Positions 43,122 through 52,036 of a stretch of 64,000 nt of DNA are shown in pieces. The DNA is from Clostridia bacterium (lineage in GTDB: Bacteria > Bacillota > Clostridia > Oscillospirales > Acutalibacteraceae), in the NCBI GenBank assembly GCA_017621885.1, contig JAGASD010000007.1, positions 1 through 64,000 of the forward strand, given 5' to 3'. The notes beneath the pieces are model-generated. The model ran no database searches, was not told the origin of the DNA, and saw only the letters and a program-made list of their open reading frames with translations. The position numbers were made by a program, and so were the translations under genes. How positions within the stretch are numbered: position 1 is the first letter of the stretch; each line of letters opens with the position of its first letter.

Positions 43122-44192
43122 ATGAAAACATTAAAAGCCGCTGTAATAGGCGTAGGTGGTATTTCCCGGGAGCATATTAACGGTTATATTAAAAATCCGA
43201 ACGTTGAGCTTTATGCTTTTTGTGATATTAATGAAGCACAGCTTAAAAAAATGTCGGAAAGGTACGGTATCCCTGCCGAAAGATGCTTTTTAGATAAGGA
43301 TGAAATGCTCAGGGCACTTCCTGAAATTGACATCGTAAGCGTTACAACCTGGAACTCTGCACACGCAGAGTGTACAATTGCAGCCCTCAATGCAGGTAAA
43401 GACGTTTTATGCGAAAAGCCAATGGCAATGAACACCGCAGAAGCAGAAAAAATGCTTGAAGCTGCAAAGAAAAACGGCAGACATCTTCAGATCGGTTTTG
43501 TTCGTCGCTACGGAAACGATGCTGACGTTATGCGTGATTTCATAAGCTCGGGTAAATTCGGCGATATTTACTATGCAAAGGCAACGTATCTTCGCCGTAA
43601 CGGTAACCCCGGTGGCTGGTTCGGTGATAAATCCCGTTCGGGCGGCGGACCTCTTATTGATTTGGGTGTTCACGTTATTGACCTTTCAAGATATCTTTGC
43701 GGTAATCCTAAGCCCGTCTCAGTTTACGGTGCAACCTTCCGAAAATTATTTAACCGTCCCGATATTAAAGACGGTAAAGGATATAACTCCGTCTCTGCCG
43801 GAAATAACGATATTTGTGACGTTGAAGACTTTGCGACAGCTCTTATTCGTTTTGACAACGGCTTTGTGCTTTCCGTTGAGGCAAGCTTCTCGCTCAATAT
43901 TAAAAAAGATGAGGGTAATATTCAGTTCTTTGGCACAAAAGCCGGTGCGAAGCTTGACCCGCAGGTTGAAATTTTCACAGATGAAAACGGCTATCTTGTT
44001 GATATGAGCTTTAATAAAGATACAAGTCTCAGCTTTGACGGTCTTTTCTGCCGTGAAATGAACCATTTTGTGGACTGTGTGTTGAACGGCACTCCCTGTG
44101 TAGCTCCTGCTGAAGACGGTGTTGAGCTTATGAAGATTCTTGATGCGATTTATGAATCAGCACGAACAGGACATGAGGTTGTAATCAGCTGA
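43122..44192 (+). CDS. Gfo/Idh/MocA-family oxidoreductase
   Basis: The 356-residue protein has an N-terminal NAD(P) Rossmann domain (VIGVGGISREH) and the family signature CEKPMAMNTAEAEKM with the catalytic-site Lys about residue 97. The C-terminal sandwich domain contains GGPLIDLGVHVIDLSRYL. Members oxidise or reduce sugars and inositols. The substrate is not deducible. It overlaps the following membrane-protein gene by one base. Confidence 0.92.
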   Translation: MKTLKAAVIGVGGISREHINGYIKNPNVELYAFCDINEAQLKKMSERYGIPAERCFLDKDEMLRALPEIDIVSVTTWNSAHAECTIAALNAGKDVLCEKPMAMNTAEAEKMLEAAKKNGRHLQIGFVRRYGNDADVMRDFISSGKFGDIYYAKATYLRRNGNPGGWFGDKSRSGGGPLIDLGVHVIDLSRYLCGNPKPVSVYGATFRKLFNRPDIKDGKGYNSVSAGNNDICDVEDFATALIRFDNGFVLSVEASFSLNIKKDEGNIQFFGTKAGAKLDPQVEIFTDENGYLVDMSFNKDTSLSFDGLFCREMNHFVDCVLNGTPCVAPAEDGVELMKILDAIYESARTGHEVVIS

Positions 44193-44725
44193 TGAAAAAG
44201 GCTACAATTACCGCGGTATGCGGAATGATGGCGGCGCTTTCGGTTGTGATTATGTTTATAACAACCTTTGTTTCGGTGTTAGTATACGTTTTGCCGGTTC
44301 TGACGGGACTTATCGTGTTTTTTGTAGGTCAGTTTGCCGATAAAAAATGGGCGGTAGGGGTGTTTTTTACAACTGCATTTCTTTCAATGATTTTGCTTAC
44401 GGATAAAGAAGCGGGATTGACGTATACGTTGTTTTTCGGATATTATCCGTTAATAAAGAGTTTCCTTGAAAAATTACCAAAAGCATTGGCTTGGATTGTT
44501 AAACTGGTTATTTTTAACGTTGCCGCTGTGTGCATAGGTGTGCTCGGTGTAGTTGTTTTCGGTGTTTCTGCCGAGGAGTATAAAGAATTCGGGGAGTTTA
44601 CAATACCTCTTTTACTTGGGTTAGCCAATATTGCCTTTGTTCTTTACGATATCGCTTTTTCAAGAAATACACAGTTACTTAAAATTCTTGCACAAAAAAC
44701 TCAAAAAGCAATTTTAAAAAGATAA
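44192..44725 (+). CDS. integral membrane protein, possibly an ECF-type S component
   Basis: The 177-residue protein is almost entirely hydrophobic, with five or six helices, beginning KKATITAVCGMMAALSVVIM. Its size, topology and N-terminus (an alanine-rich first helix after a short basic start) resemble substrate-binding S components of energy-coupling-factor transporters, but I see no diagnostic ligand motif. It is translationally coupled to the oxidoreductase (TGATG), so both may act on one compound. No ECF A/A'/T genes are in the window. Confidence 0.55.
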   Translation: MKKATITAVCGMMAALSVVIMFITTFVSVLVYVLPVLTGLIVFFVGQFADKKWAVGVFFTTAFLSMILLTDKEAGLTYTLFFGYYPLIKSFLEKLPKALAWIVKLVIFNVAAVCIGVLGVVVFGVSAEEYKEFGEFTIPLLLGLANIAFVLYDIAFSRNTQLLKILAQKTQKAILKR

Positions 44726-44727
44726 AA

Positions 44728-44763
44728 AAACGGATGATTGCCGGTAAAAGCAATCATCCGTTT
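44728..44763. terminator. bidirectional terminator
   Basis: AAACGGATGATTGC pairs with GCAATCATCCGTTT over 14 bp, between converging genes. Confidence 0.88.
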
Positions 44764-44769
44764 ATCATA

Positions 44770-45699
44770 TTATTCATCAAAAAGGGGAGTAGAGAAGTAT
44801 CTTTCAGCGGTGTCGGGAAGAACTGCAACAACAGTTTTACCTTTGCCGAGCTTTTTAGCAAGCTTGAGCGCCGCTGCAACGTTGGTACCGCTTGAAATAC
44901 CGCAAAGAATACCTTCTTTTGAAGCAAGGGCTTTTGCGGTGCTGAGAGCCTCATCATCGGTAATAATGCAGATGTCGGAATAAATAGATGTATTAAGGAT
45001 AGGGGGGATAAGACCGTCACCGATACCCATCTGAATATGTGTGCCGATAAGACCGCCCGAAAGAATAGCTGCATCCTCGGGTTCAACCGCCCATATTTCA
45101 ATATCGGGGTTTGCTTCCTTTAACACTTCGCCAATACCCGTAAGAGTACCGCCTGTGCCGATACCTGCACAAAAGCCGTCAATGGGTTTGCCCACTTGTT
45201 CAAGGATTTCAACTGCGGTTTTTCTTCGCTGTATGTCGGGATTTGCAGGGTTTTCAAACTGCTGGGGAACAAAAACATTCTCATTTTCTTCCTGCATTTT
45301 TAAAGCAAGCTGTAAGCATTCGTCAATGCATTTGCCTATGTTGCCTGCATCGTGTACGAGCTTAACCTCCGCACCGTAGTGTCTTACAAGCTTTCTGCGC
45401 TCCTCGCTTACGGAGTCGGGCATAATAATAACTGTTTTGTACCCTCTTACTGCACCGACCAGAGCAAGACCTATTCCCTGGTTACCGCTTGTGGGTTCTA
45501 CTATAATTGTATCTTTGTTGATTTTTCCCTCTTTTTCGGCTTTTAAAATCATATTGTAGGCTGTTCTTGTTTTTACGGAGCCACCAACGTTAAGACCCTC
45601 AAATTTTACAAGAACCTCTGCAGAGTCCTCTTCAACCATCCGGTTAAGACGGATAACGGGTGTGTTACCCATTGCCTCTAAAATATTATTACAAATCAT
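44770..45699 (-). CDS. cysK: cysteine synthase (O-acetylserine sulfhydrylase)
   Basis: The 309-residue fold-type II PLP enzyme makes cysteine from O-acetylserine and sulfide. The PLP lysine is Lys43 in GGSVKTR, the substrate loop is PTSGNQGIG, the phosphate site GTGGTLTG and the PLP N1 site GISSGTN. Length and order are normal. KTR instead of the common KDR after the PLP Lys is a variation I have seen in clostridial members. It is monocistronic, with AGGTG upstream. Confidence 0.94.
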   Translation of the reverse strand: MICNNILEAMGNTPVIRLNRMVEEDSAEVLVKFEGLNVGGSVKTRTAYNMILKAEKEGKINKDTIIVEPTSGNQGIGLALVGAVRGYKTVIIMPDSVSEERRKLVRHYGAEVKLVHDAGNIGKCIDECLQLALKMQEENENVFVPQQFENPANPDIQRRKTAVEILEQVGKPIDGFCAGIGTGGTLTGIGEVLKEANPDIEIWAVEPEDAAILSGGLIGTHIQMGIGDGLIPPILNTSIYSDICIITDDEALSTAKALASKEGILCGISSGTNVAAALKLAKKLGKGKTVVAVLPDTAERYFSTPLFDE

Positions 45700-46047
45700 T
45701 TATAAAACACCTCAGATTGATGTATGAAAATATACCAATATCATCCTATGTGACTTTTACACACAGTTTACAAGTTTAGCATAAATTTACGATGTTTGCA
45801 ATAGTCAAAGAGGGAAAGGTTGATTATTTTTTCTTTCTTTCTGAAAAACTAAAATACTTCTTGTGTTATGTCCTCGGTTTTAGCATTATGGCTATATTTT
45901 GAACCTGCTTTTTGTTTATTGTGACGAATTTTGTTTTTTTTATGAAAAAACGTGTAGCATTTAGCAAAAAACGTCATAAATAAATACAGAAGATTTTTGG
46001 GACAAAACACTAGGTTTATGAGTCATATATACAAATCGTTGGGTCTC
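45700..46047. other. intergenic stretch without recognisable gene
   Basis: About 350 AT-rich bases separate cysK from the promoter at 46048. I see no ORF with a ribosome site: a 13-codon ORF near 45942 has none. There is also no tRNA and no clear hairpin. The cysK promoter must lie at its left end, but I cannot place it. Confidence 0.6.
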
Positions 46048-46076
46048 TTGACATATTTGGCTTATAGATGTATAGT
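46048..46076 (+). promoter_or_regulatory. promoter of the DUF6056-gtrB operon
   Basis: TTGACA (46048-46053) and TATAGT (46071-46076), 17-bp spacer. Confidence 0.75.
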
Positions 46077-46109
46077 TACTTTAGGTTAATGTAAAGGAGA
46101 AGTTTTAAT

Positions 46110-47660
46110 ATGTGTGGAAAAATCAAAAAAATATGTACCACCAAAACCCTTGTCTGCGGTGCAGTTATTTTGTTTTTTGGTATTCTTGCATTTTTGTTTC
46201 CTTATTCCGGTGATGACTGGGCATGGGGAAGCAGCGTAGGCATTTCCCGATTGGAAATATTTTTTGATAACTATAACGGACGTTATTTCGGTAATCTGCT
46301 TGTTTTAGCTGTTACACGAAGCGAAGCACTCAAAGTTGTGCTTATGGCGTTGAGCTATTTCTTTTCGTGTTGGTTGTGCTATAAGTATTCCGGCAGTAAG
46401 AAAACAGGTGTGCTCTTATTTACGGTATTTACTTTTTTACTTATGTCAAAGCCTGTTTTTGCGCAATCTGTTGTTTGGACGTCGGGCTATTCCAATTATG
46501 TGCCATCTGCAGTAATAAGTGTGGGTTATTTGCTTATAATAAAAAATATTACAAAACAGGATTCACCTGAATATCCGCGGTTATTATTTATTGCAACTGC
46601 TGTTATGGGCTTTTCGGGTGCTCTGTTTATGGAAAACATCACCCTTTTCAATATCTGCTTAGGTGTTGCGGTTATAGGATATTCTTTGGTTAAATTTAAA
46701 AAGATATACCTCACACACGTCAGTTTTCTTGTCGGTACGATTCCGGGTGCTGTTTGGATGTTTTCCAATACTGCTTATCATTCTGTTGCAACGGGCGAGG
46801 ATACATACAGAACTGCTGCGTTTGATATTGAAGGATTTTTTGCGCAATCAAGACGTAATTTAAAGGTTATTGGTTATAATCTTTTTACTAACAATGTGGG
46901 TATATGCATTGTTGCAGTCATTCTGTTAGCTGTGCTTGTTATTGCCTATAACAAAAATAACAGCAATAAGCTTAGAAAAAACATATCAATTTGTTTGCTC
47001 GTCGGTAATGTGTTGAGTGTTGCTCCGGAGGTTTACAGAAAAGTCGTATCTGTTTTAGGCTTGAAGGGGATGCCTTTGATAAGAACGTTAGGTTCTTATA
47101 CGCTTTCTTTTGTATTTGCGGCAGTATTTTCATTAACAACTCTTGCGATAGTTTTGCTTTGTGTGAAAAAGCACCGACGTTTTTCGATGCTTCTTCCCTT
47201 GTATTGTGTTCCTGTGGTTGTTGCACCGTTACTTGCCGTTACTCCTATTGGTCCCCGTTGCTTTTATATTGCGCATCTTTTGGAAATGGTGTTTTTAGCA
47301 GATTTGCTTTCGTATCTTTCGGAAAACGTCAGCGTTTCAACACGTAAAGCCTTCTGCGGATGTGTTGCCGTGACACTTTTGGTGCAGATGGTTTTTTACA
47401 TAAGTGTTTTTGTTCCGATACATAAATGCGATGTGAAACGTAATGAATTTGCTCAGATGCAGTCTGACAACCAAGAAGAGCGTATTGTTGTATTCGATTT
47501 GCCCGCTAATGGTTATGTGTGGTGCAGTTCGCTTGAGAGAGAACCCTGGCCGTGGAGGTACAAGCTTTTCCATAAGCTTAACAAAGATATTCCGATTACT
47601 ACGGTTACCGCCGAAGAGTTTGAAGAATACTACGAAGAGTACATAAGTCAGTATAAGTAA
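46110..47660 (+). CDS. DUF6056-like polytopic membrane protein
   Basis: The 516-residue protein has ten or more membrane helices. An early extracytoplasmic loop reads FPYSGDDWAWGSSVG...YNGRYFGNLL, with the acidic GDD pair typical of DUF6056 and of GT-C-type lipid-linked glycosyltransferases, and later VVWTSGYSNYVPSA. It is followed after 16 bp by a polyprenyl-phosphate GT2 gene. Such pairs usually glycosylate a surface polymer: the GT2 makes polyprenyl-P-sugar and the polytopic partner transfers it outside. The transferase role is inferred. Confidence 0.7.
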   Translation: MCGKIKKICTTKTLVCGAVILFFGILAFLFPYSGDDWAWGSSVGISRLEIFFDNYNGRYFGNLLVLAVTRSEALKVVLMALSYFFSCWLCYKYSGSKKTGVLLFTVFTFLLMSKPVFAQSVVWTSGYSNYVPSAVISVGYLLIIKNITKQDSPEYPRLLFIATAVMGFSGALFMENITLFNICLGVAVIGYSLVKFKKIYLTHVSFLVGTIPGAVWMFSNTAYHSVATGEDTYRTAAFDIEGFFAQSRRNLKVIGYNLFTNNVGICIVAVILLAVLVIAYNKNNSNKLRKNISICLLVGNVLSVAPEVYRKVVSVLGLKGMPLIRTLGSYTLSFVFAAVFSLTTLAIVLLCVKKHRRFSMLLPLYCVPVVVAPLLAVTPIGPRCFYIAHLLEMVFLADLLSYLSENVSVSTRKAFCGCVAVTLLVQMVFYISVFVPIHKCDVKRNEFAQMQSDNQEERIVVFDLPANGYVWCSSLEREPWPWRYKLFHKLNKDIPITTVTAEEFEEYYEEYISQYK

Positions 47661-47676
47661 TAAAGAGGTTTATTAT

Positions 47677-48621
47677 ATGGATTTATCATTAGTTGTTCCT
47701 TGTTTTAACGAGGCAGAAAATATTGTTGGTTTTTATAAATGCGTTGAAAATTGCTTTGAGGGAAAAGGTTTTTCTTACGAGATTGTTTTTGTTAATGACG
47801 GAAGTGTGGATAAGACTCTTTTTAAGCTTAAAGAATTGACGAGAAATGAAAAAGGTAATATTCAGGTTGTTTCATTCAGCCGTAATTTCGGCAAAGAATC
47901 TGCCATTTATGCAGGACTTTCACGTTCAAAAGGTGACGCAGTATGTATTATTGACGCTGACCTTCAGCAACGCCCTGAGGTCGTTTTGCAAATGAAAGAA
48001 ATTCTTGATGAAAAGCCTGAGGTTGATTGTGTTGCAGCTTTTCAGCAAAAACGAAAAGAGGGTAAGGCGCTTTCTGCTTTGAAATCTTGCTTTTATAAGT
48101 TTATAAATAAGGTTTCTGAAGTGAATTTTGTTAACGGCGCATCTGATTTCAGACTTATGCGCCGTCAGATGGTGAATGCTGTACTCAATATGACAGAATA
48201 CCACAGATTTTCAAAGGGGATTTTCAGTTGGGTCGGTTTTAACACAGAGCATATTGCTTATGAAGCGCAACCCCGCGAGCACGGTGAATCAAAATGGGGC
48301 GTTATAAAGCTTACCAAATACGCAATCGAGGGCATTGTGGCTTTTTCCACAGCTCCCCTAAGAATTGCAACTTTAGTCGGTTTCATTTCTTCTTTACTCT
48401 CTGTAATTTATCTTTTGATTGTGGTTGTTCAGAAGTTGTTTTTTGAAATGGCGGTTCCCGGATACGCAACGATAGTTGTTCTTATCTTGTTTTTAGGCGG
48501 TCTTATTCTGTTCTGTCTGGGTATCATTGGTGAATATCTTGCGAAAATCTACGTTCAGATAAAAAATCGACCGATTTATATCGAAAAAGAGTATTTCACT
48601 AATCAGGCGGAAGATAAATAA
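47677..48621 (+). CDS. GtrB-like polyprenyl-phosphate glycosyltransferase (GT2)
   Basis: The 314-residue enzyme has a GT2 catalytic domain (LVVPCFNEAENI; FVNDGS; the DxD site DADLQQRP; FSRNFGKESAIYAGL) and two C-terminal membrane helices (about 230-255 and 265-290). This is the architecture of GtrB, CsbB and dolichol-phosphate-mannose synthases. It would transfer a hexose from UDP/GDP-sugar to undecaprenyl phosphate on the cytoplasmic face, for use by the DUF6056-like protein upstream. No GtrA flippase gene is next to it. Confidence 0.9.
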   Translation: MDLSLVVPCFNEAENIVGFYKCVENCFEGKGFSYEIVFVNDGSVDKTLFKLKELTRNEKGNIQVVSFSRNFGKESAIYAGLSRSKGDAVCIIDADLQQRPEVVLQMKEILDEKPEVDCVAAFQQKRKEGKALSALKSCFYKFINKVSEVNFVNGASDFRLMRRQMVNAVLNMTEYHRFSKGIFSWVGFNTEHIAYEAQPREHGESKWGVIKLTKYAIEGIVAFSTAPLRIATLVGFISSLLSVIYLLIVVVQKLFFEMAVPGYATIVVLILFLGGLILFCLGIIGEYLAKIYVQIKNRPIYIEKEYFTNQAEDK

Positions 48622-48638
48622 TAAGTTGTTTCATAATG

Positions 48639-48679
48639 AAAACGGTGGCGATATCATAAAGATACCGTCACCGTTTTTT
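48639..48679. terminator. bidirectional terminator
   Basis: AAAACGGTGGCGATATC pairs with GATACCGTCACCGTTTT with two mismatches, then T6, between converging genes. Confidence 0.85.
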
Positions 48680-49508
48680 ACTCTTTTATGTTGAGAATGT
48701 TAAGAATATTGTTGTGCAATATGTTTTCAAGCTCTTTTTCAGTAAAGCCCAGGCTGAAAAGGTAATCAAGCTCGTCCTTAACCGACCACATAGGGAAATC
48801 TGTACCGAAAACAACCTTGTCAGCACCATAGGCTTTGATAATCCTTTTCGCAGTTTCCTTTTTCAACGCATAAAAAGAGGAGCATGTGTCAACGTAAAAA
48901 TTCTTGTAGCCTGTAAGCTTTTCTGCCGCTTCTTCCCAAACGGACCAGCCGCCGAGGTGTGCACCGATTATTGTAAGCTCGGGGAAGCTTTCGAGAATAT
49001 GCACAACTCTGTCGGGATTTGAGTTATCAAAACGGGAATCGCCTGTGTGAACAAGCACCGGTAATCTGTTTTCCTCGCAGATTTCAAAAATTTTAAGTGC
49101 TTTAGGGCAATCAATTTTAAAGTTTTGAATATCCGGGTGGAGTTTAATTCCGTGAAGTCCTGACAGAAGCACGTGCTCTGCATCGCCTTCAAGGTCGTCG
49201 CTTTCGGGGTGCATAGCACCAAGACCGATGAATTTATCGGGGTGAAGCTTTACCTCGTTCGCGGTGAATTCGTTTATGCTCCTTACCTGATGCGGAGTTG
49301 TGGCAACAGCTGTTACAACGCATTTTGAAACGTTGTGTGCCCTGCATTGGGCAAGAAGAGTTCTCACGTTGCCGATATAGCCTGAGGTCTCAACTCCGGC
49401 ATCTGTCATACCATAAAATTTGTCTGTGCTTTTAGTAGCCTTCTCGGCTATTTTATCGGGGAAAATGTGACAATGTGAGTCAATTATTTTGAAATCCTTG
49501 TAAATCAT
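48678..49508 (-). CDS. amidohydrolase_2-family metal-dependent hydrolase
   Basis: The 276-residue TIM-barrel protein has the amidohydrolase-2 motifs: IDSHCHIFPD (metal HxH), GIKLHPDIQNF, VLVHTG, GAHLGG and FGTDFPMW (catalytic Asp). Relatives include decarboxylases and lactonases such as ACMSD. The substrate is unknown. It lies 68 bp downstream of the TIM-barrel/acyl-CoA-synthetase gene on the same strand with a hairpin between, so co-transcription with the Leu-T-box operon is possible but not certain. Confidence 0.82.
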   Translation of the reverse strand: MIYKDFKIIDSHCHIFPDKIAEKATKSTDKFYGMTDAGVETSGYIGNVRTLLAQCRAHNVSKCVVTAVATTPHQVRSINEFTANEVKLHPDKFIGLGAMHPESDDLEGDAEHVLLSGLHGIKLHPDIQNFKIDCPKALKIFEICEENRLPVLVHTGDSRFDNSNPDRVVHILESFPELTIIGAHLGGWSVWEEAAEKLTGYKNFYVDTCSSFYALKKETAKRIIKAYGADKVVFGTDFPMWSVKDELDYLFSLGFTEKELENILHNNILNILNIKE

Positions 49509-49541
49509 TTTAGAACCTGCTCTCGCCGAATTTAAAACACA

Positions 49542-49566
49542 GAAGCCGAGTGCTTGACTCGACTTC
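49542..49566 (-). terminator. probable terminator of the Leu-T-box operon
   Basis: GAAGCCGAGT and ACTCGACTTC form a stem with one mismatch. On the minus strand it is followed by a broken T-tract, so termination may be partial. Confidence 0.5.
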
Positions 49567-49575
49567 CGATAAAAT

Positions 49576-52035
49576 CTATTTTTGACTATTGTATCTGTCG
49601 AGTGATTCCTCTCTCATTTTGTATTTGAGAATTTTGCCGGCAGCATTCATGGGGAATTCGTTTACAAACAAGAAATATTTGGGAACCTTGTGTTTTGCAA
49701 TAGATGCATAGCCGTATTCCTTCATTTCTTTTTCGTCAGATGTTTCACCCTTGTGAAGAATAATCCAAGCACAGCATTCCTCACCGTACTGTTCATCGGG
49801 AACACCGACAACCTGAACGTCACGAACCTTGGGGTTGGTAAGGTAGAATTCTTCAATTTCGCGGGGGTAGAGGTTTTCACCGCCACGGATGATCATATCT
49901 TTAAGACGTCCTGTAACCTTGTAGTAGCCGTCAGGTGTTCTCATACAAATGTCACCGGAGTGAAGCCAACCTTCGGCATCTATTGCTTGTGCAGTTGCTT
50001 CAGGCATTTTGTAGTAGCCCTTCATAATGTTAAAGCCGCGGGCAACAAATTCACCGCTCTGACCGTCGGGAAGCTCAAGCCCTGTTTCGGGATCGATGAT
50101 TTTACATTCAACACCGGGGAATGCGCTGCCAACAGTTTCAACACGGTGGTCAAGATCTTCATTTACTTCGCCCATTGTGCAACCGGGAGAAGCTTCTGTC
50201 TGACCGTAAACTGAAATAATTTCACGCATATTCATTTCTGTGGATGCTCGGCGCATAAGGTCTGCAGGACAGTTGGCGCCTGCCATAATGCCTGTTCGCA
50301 TATATGAGAAATCTGTTTTTGCAAAATCCGGATGGCCGAACATTGCAATAAACATTGTGGGAACGCCATTGAAGCATGTAATACGCTCATTGTTCACACA
50401 AGCAAGTGACGACTTAGGTGAGAAATAAGGAATGGGGTGAAGTGTACCGCCGTGGGTCATCATAGATGTCATTGAAAGCACCATGCCGAAGCAATGGAAC
50501 ATAGGAACCTGAATCATCATACGGTCAGCGGTTGATAAATCCATTCTGTCACCGATTGTTTTACCGTTGTTTATAATGTTACGGTGTGTAAGCATAACGC
50601 CCTTGGGAAAGCCTGTTGTACCGGAGGTGTATTGCATATTACAAACATCATCGGGCTTTACAAGTGAGGAGCGTCTGCGAACCTCTTCTCTCGGAATAAG
50701 TGAAGAGCGTGATAACATCTGCTCCCAGGTAAGACAACCGTCCATCTCAAAGTCTACAGTAACAACGTTACGAAGGAAGGGGAGGTTTTTGGAATACAAG
50801 GGTGAGCCGGGCTCAAGACTTTTAAGCTCGGGACAAAGCTCTTCGATAATATTCTTGTAGTTAATATCCTTGCAGTACTCAATCATAACAAGAGTATGAG
50901 TATCTGACTGTTTGAGTAAGTATTCTATCTCGTGTATTTTATATGCTGTGTTAACGGTAACAAGAACTGCACCGATTTTTGTTGTTGCCCAGAAGGTGAT
51001 GAACCACTGCGGAACGTTGGTTGCCCAGATTGCAACGTGATCACCTGCTTTTACGCCGAGCGAAATCAAGGCTGCGGCACATTCGTCAACGTCGCGGCGA
51101 AATTGCTCATAAGTTCTTGTATAGTCAAGTGTGGGGTATTTGAACGCATACTGGTCGGGGTATTTTTCTGCCATTTTATCAAGTACATCAGAGAATGTGG
51201 CATCAATAACATCATATTTTTTCCAAGGGAATGTACCTGATTTATCACGATTGTAATATGCGCTGTCATAAACCTTTTTTTCACGACCTAAAGAGGCAAT
51301 GTAGTTTGTGAAGTGGGTAAGAACAATGTCAGCGTCGCTGATTTCTTCGTTCCACGCAGCACAGATGAAGCCTTCGTAATTAAGTGACGAAAGAGCGTTT
51401 AATAACTTCTCAACATCCAAATCGCCTTCGCCGATTAAAACAGTCTTTTTATCCTTCATATCACCAAGGCGTACGTATTTAATGTATGCACCTAAGTTTT
51501 TAATAGTTGTTTCGGCAGTTTCGTTTGCATTAAAATATGTTCCTCTTACATTCCATGAAACACCGATAGCAGCCGAAGCAAAGTGATTGATAACACCGAT
51601 TACATTTTCGGTTCTTGAAAGATATCCGATTGTTTCAAATAAAATGTTAACGTCACCTGACTGAGCGCGTTTAATTGCACCTGCCATTTTTTGGTCAAGA
51701 ATATCAAAGGGAACCTCACCCTGTGTGTGAACAATAACATTTTCGATGCCTGATGCAACTGCCATACTCACATATTTTTCAATAAGCTCAGCAGTTGTAC
51801 TTTCACTTTCGATGGGGTCGGGCATACGAAGGGCTGAAACAGTAAGGTTTCTGTTAATAAGCTTTCTTTTTGCATCAGCAATACGTTCACGTCTTAAAAT
51901 ACTGTCGTGATGTACACCTCGTTCTTTTATGGCATCATAAATTTCAAAGCCTTCAAAACCGTAATCAAAGGCGTAGCGGCAGGTATCAAGGAATGAGGCT
52001 CGATGCACGTTTTTAGTCGAAAATACAATTTTCAT
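49576..52035 (-). CDS. fusion of a sugar-isomerase-like TIM barrel and an acyl-CoA synthetase
   Basis: The 819-residue protein joins an AP-endonuclease-2/xylose-isomerase-like TIM barrel (about 1-265, KIVFSTKNVHRASFLDTCR...ILFETIGY) to a complete adenylate-forming enzyme (about 270-819). The latter shows YTSGTTGFPKG, SVYGQTE, GRLKDMIIRGGENLYP and the C-terminal lysine motif NAAGKILKYK, like FadD/fatty acyl-CoA ligases. The barrel's substrate is unknown. The gene starts one base after the stop of the LeuA-like gene with GAGGAGG inside it, so the two are coupled and both lie under the Leu T-box. Its acyl substrate is plausibly isovalerate; this is inference. Confidence 0.85.
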   Translation of the reverse strand: MKIVFSTKNVHRASFLDTCRYAFDYGFEGFEIYDAIKERGVHHDSILRRERIADAKRKLINRNLTVSALRMPDPIESESTTAELIEKYVSMAVASGIENVIVHTQGEVPFDILDQKMAGAIKRAQSGDVNILFETIGYLSRTENVIGVINHFASAAIGVSWNVRGTYFNANETAETTIKNLGAYIKYVRLGDMKDKKTVLIGEGDLDVEKLLNALSSLNYEGFICAAWNEEISDADIVLTHFTNYIASLGREKKVYDSAYYNRDKSGTFPWKKYDVIDATFSDVLDKMAEKYPDQYAFKYPTLDYTRTYEQFRRDVDECAAALISLGVKAGDHVAIWATNVPQWFITFWATTKIGAVLVTVNTAYKIHEIEYLLKQSDTHTLVMIEYCKDINYKNIIEELCPELKSLEPGSPLYSKNLPFLRNVVTVDFEMDGCLTWEQMLSRSSLIPREEVRRRSSLVKPDDVCNMQYTSGTTGFPKGVMLTHRNIINNGKTIGDRMDLSTADRMMIQVPMFHCFGMVLSMTSMMTHGGTLHPIPYFSPKSSLACVNNERITCFNGVPTMFIAMFGHPDFAKTDFSYMRTGIMAGANCPADLMRRASTEMNMREIISVYGQTEASPGCTMGEVNEDLDHRVETVGSAFPGVECKIIDPETGLELPDGQSGEFVARGFNIMKGYYKMPEATAQAIDAEGWLHSGDICMRTPDGYYKVTGRLKDMIIRGGENLYPREIEEFYLTNPKVRDVQVVGVPDEQYGEECCAWIILHKGETSDEKEMKEYGYASIAKHKVPKYFLFVNEFPMNAAGKILKYKMREESLDRYNSQK

Positions 52036-52036
52036 T

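Noticed and set aside
45942..45983. 13-codon ORF (MKKRVAFSKKRHK) upstream of the DUF6056 gene
   Set aside because: No ribosome site, upstream of the identified promoter, and no regulatory codon run.
49690..50214. 174-codon plus-strand ORF inside the TIM-barrel/ligase gene
   Set aside because: Reverse-frame shadow of a gene with clear motifs; its product is Cys/Phe-rich and unlike any family.
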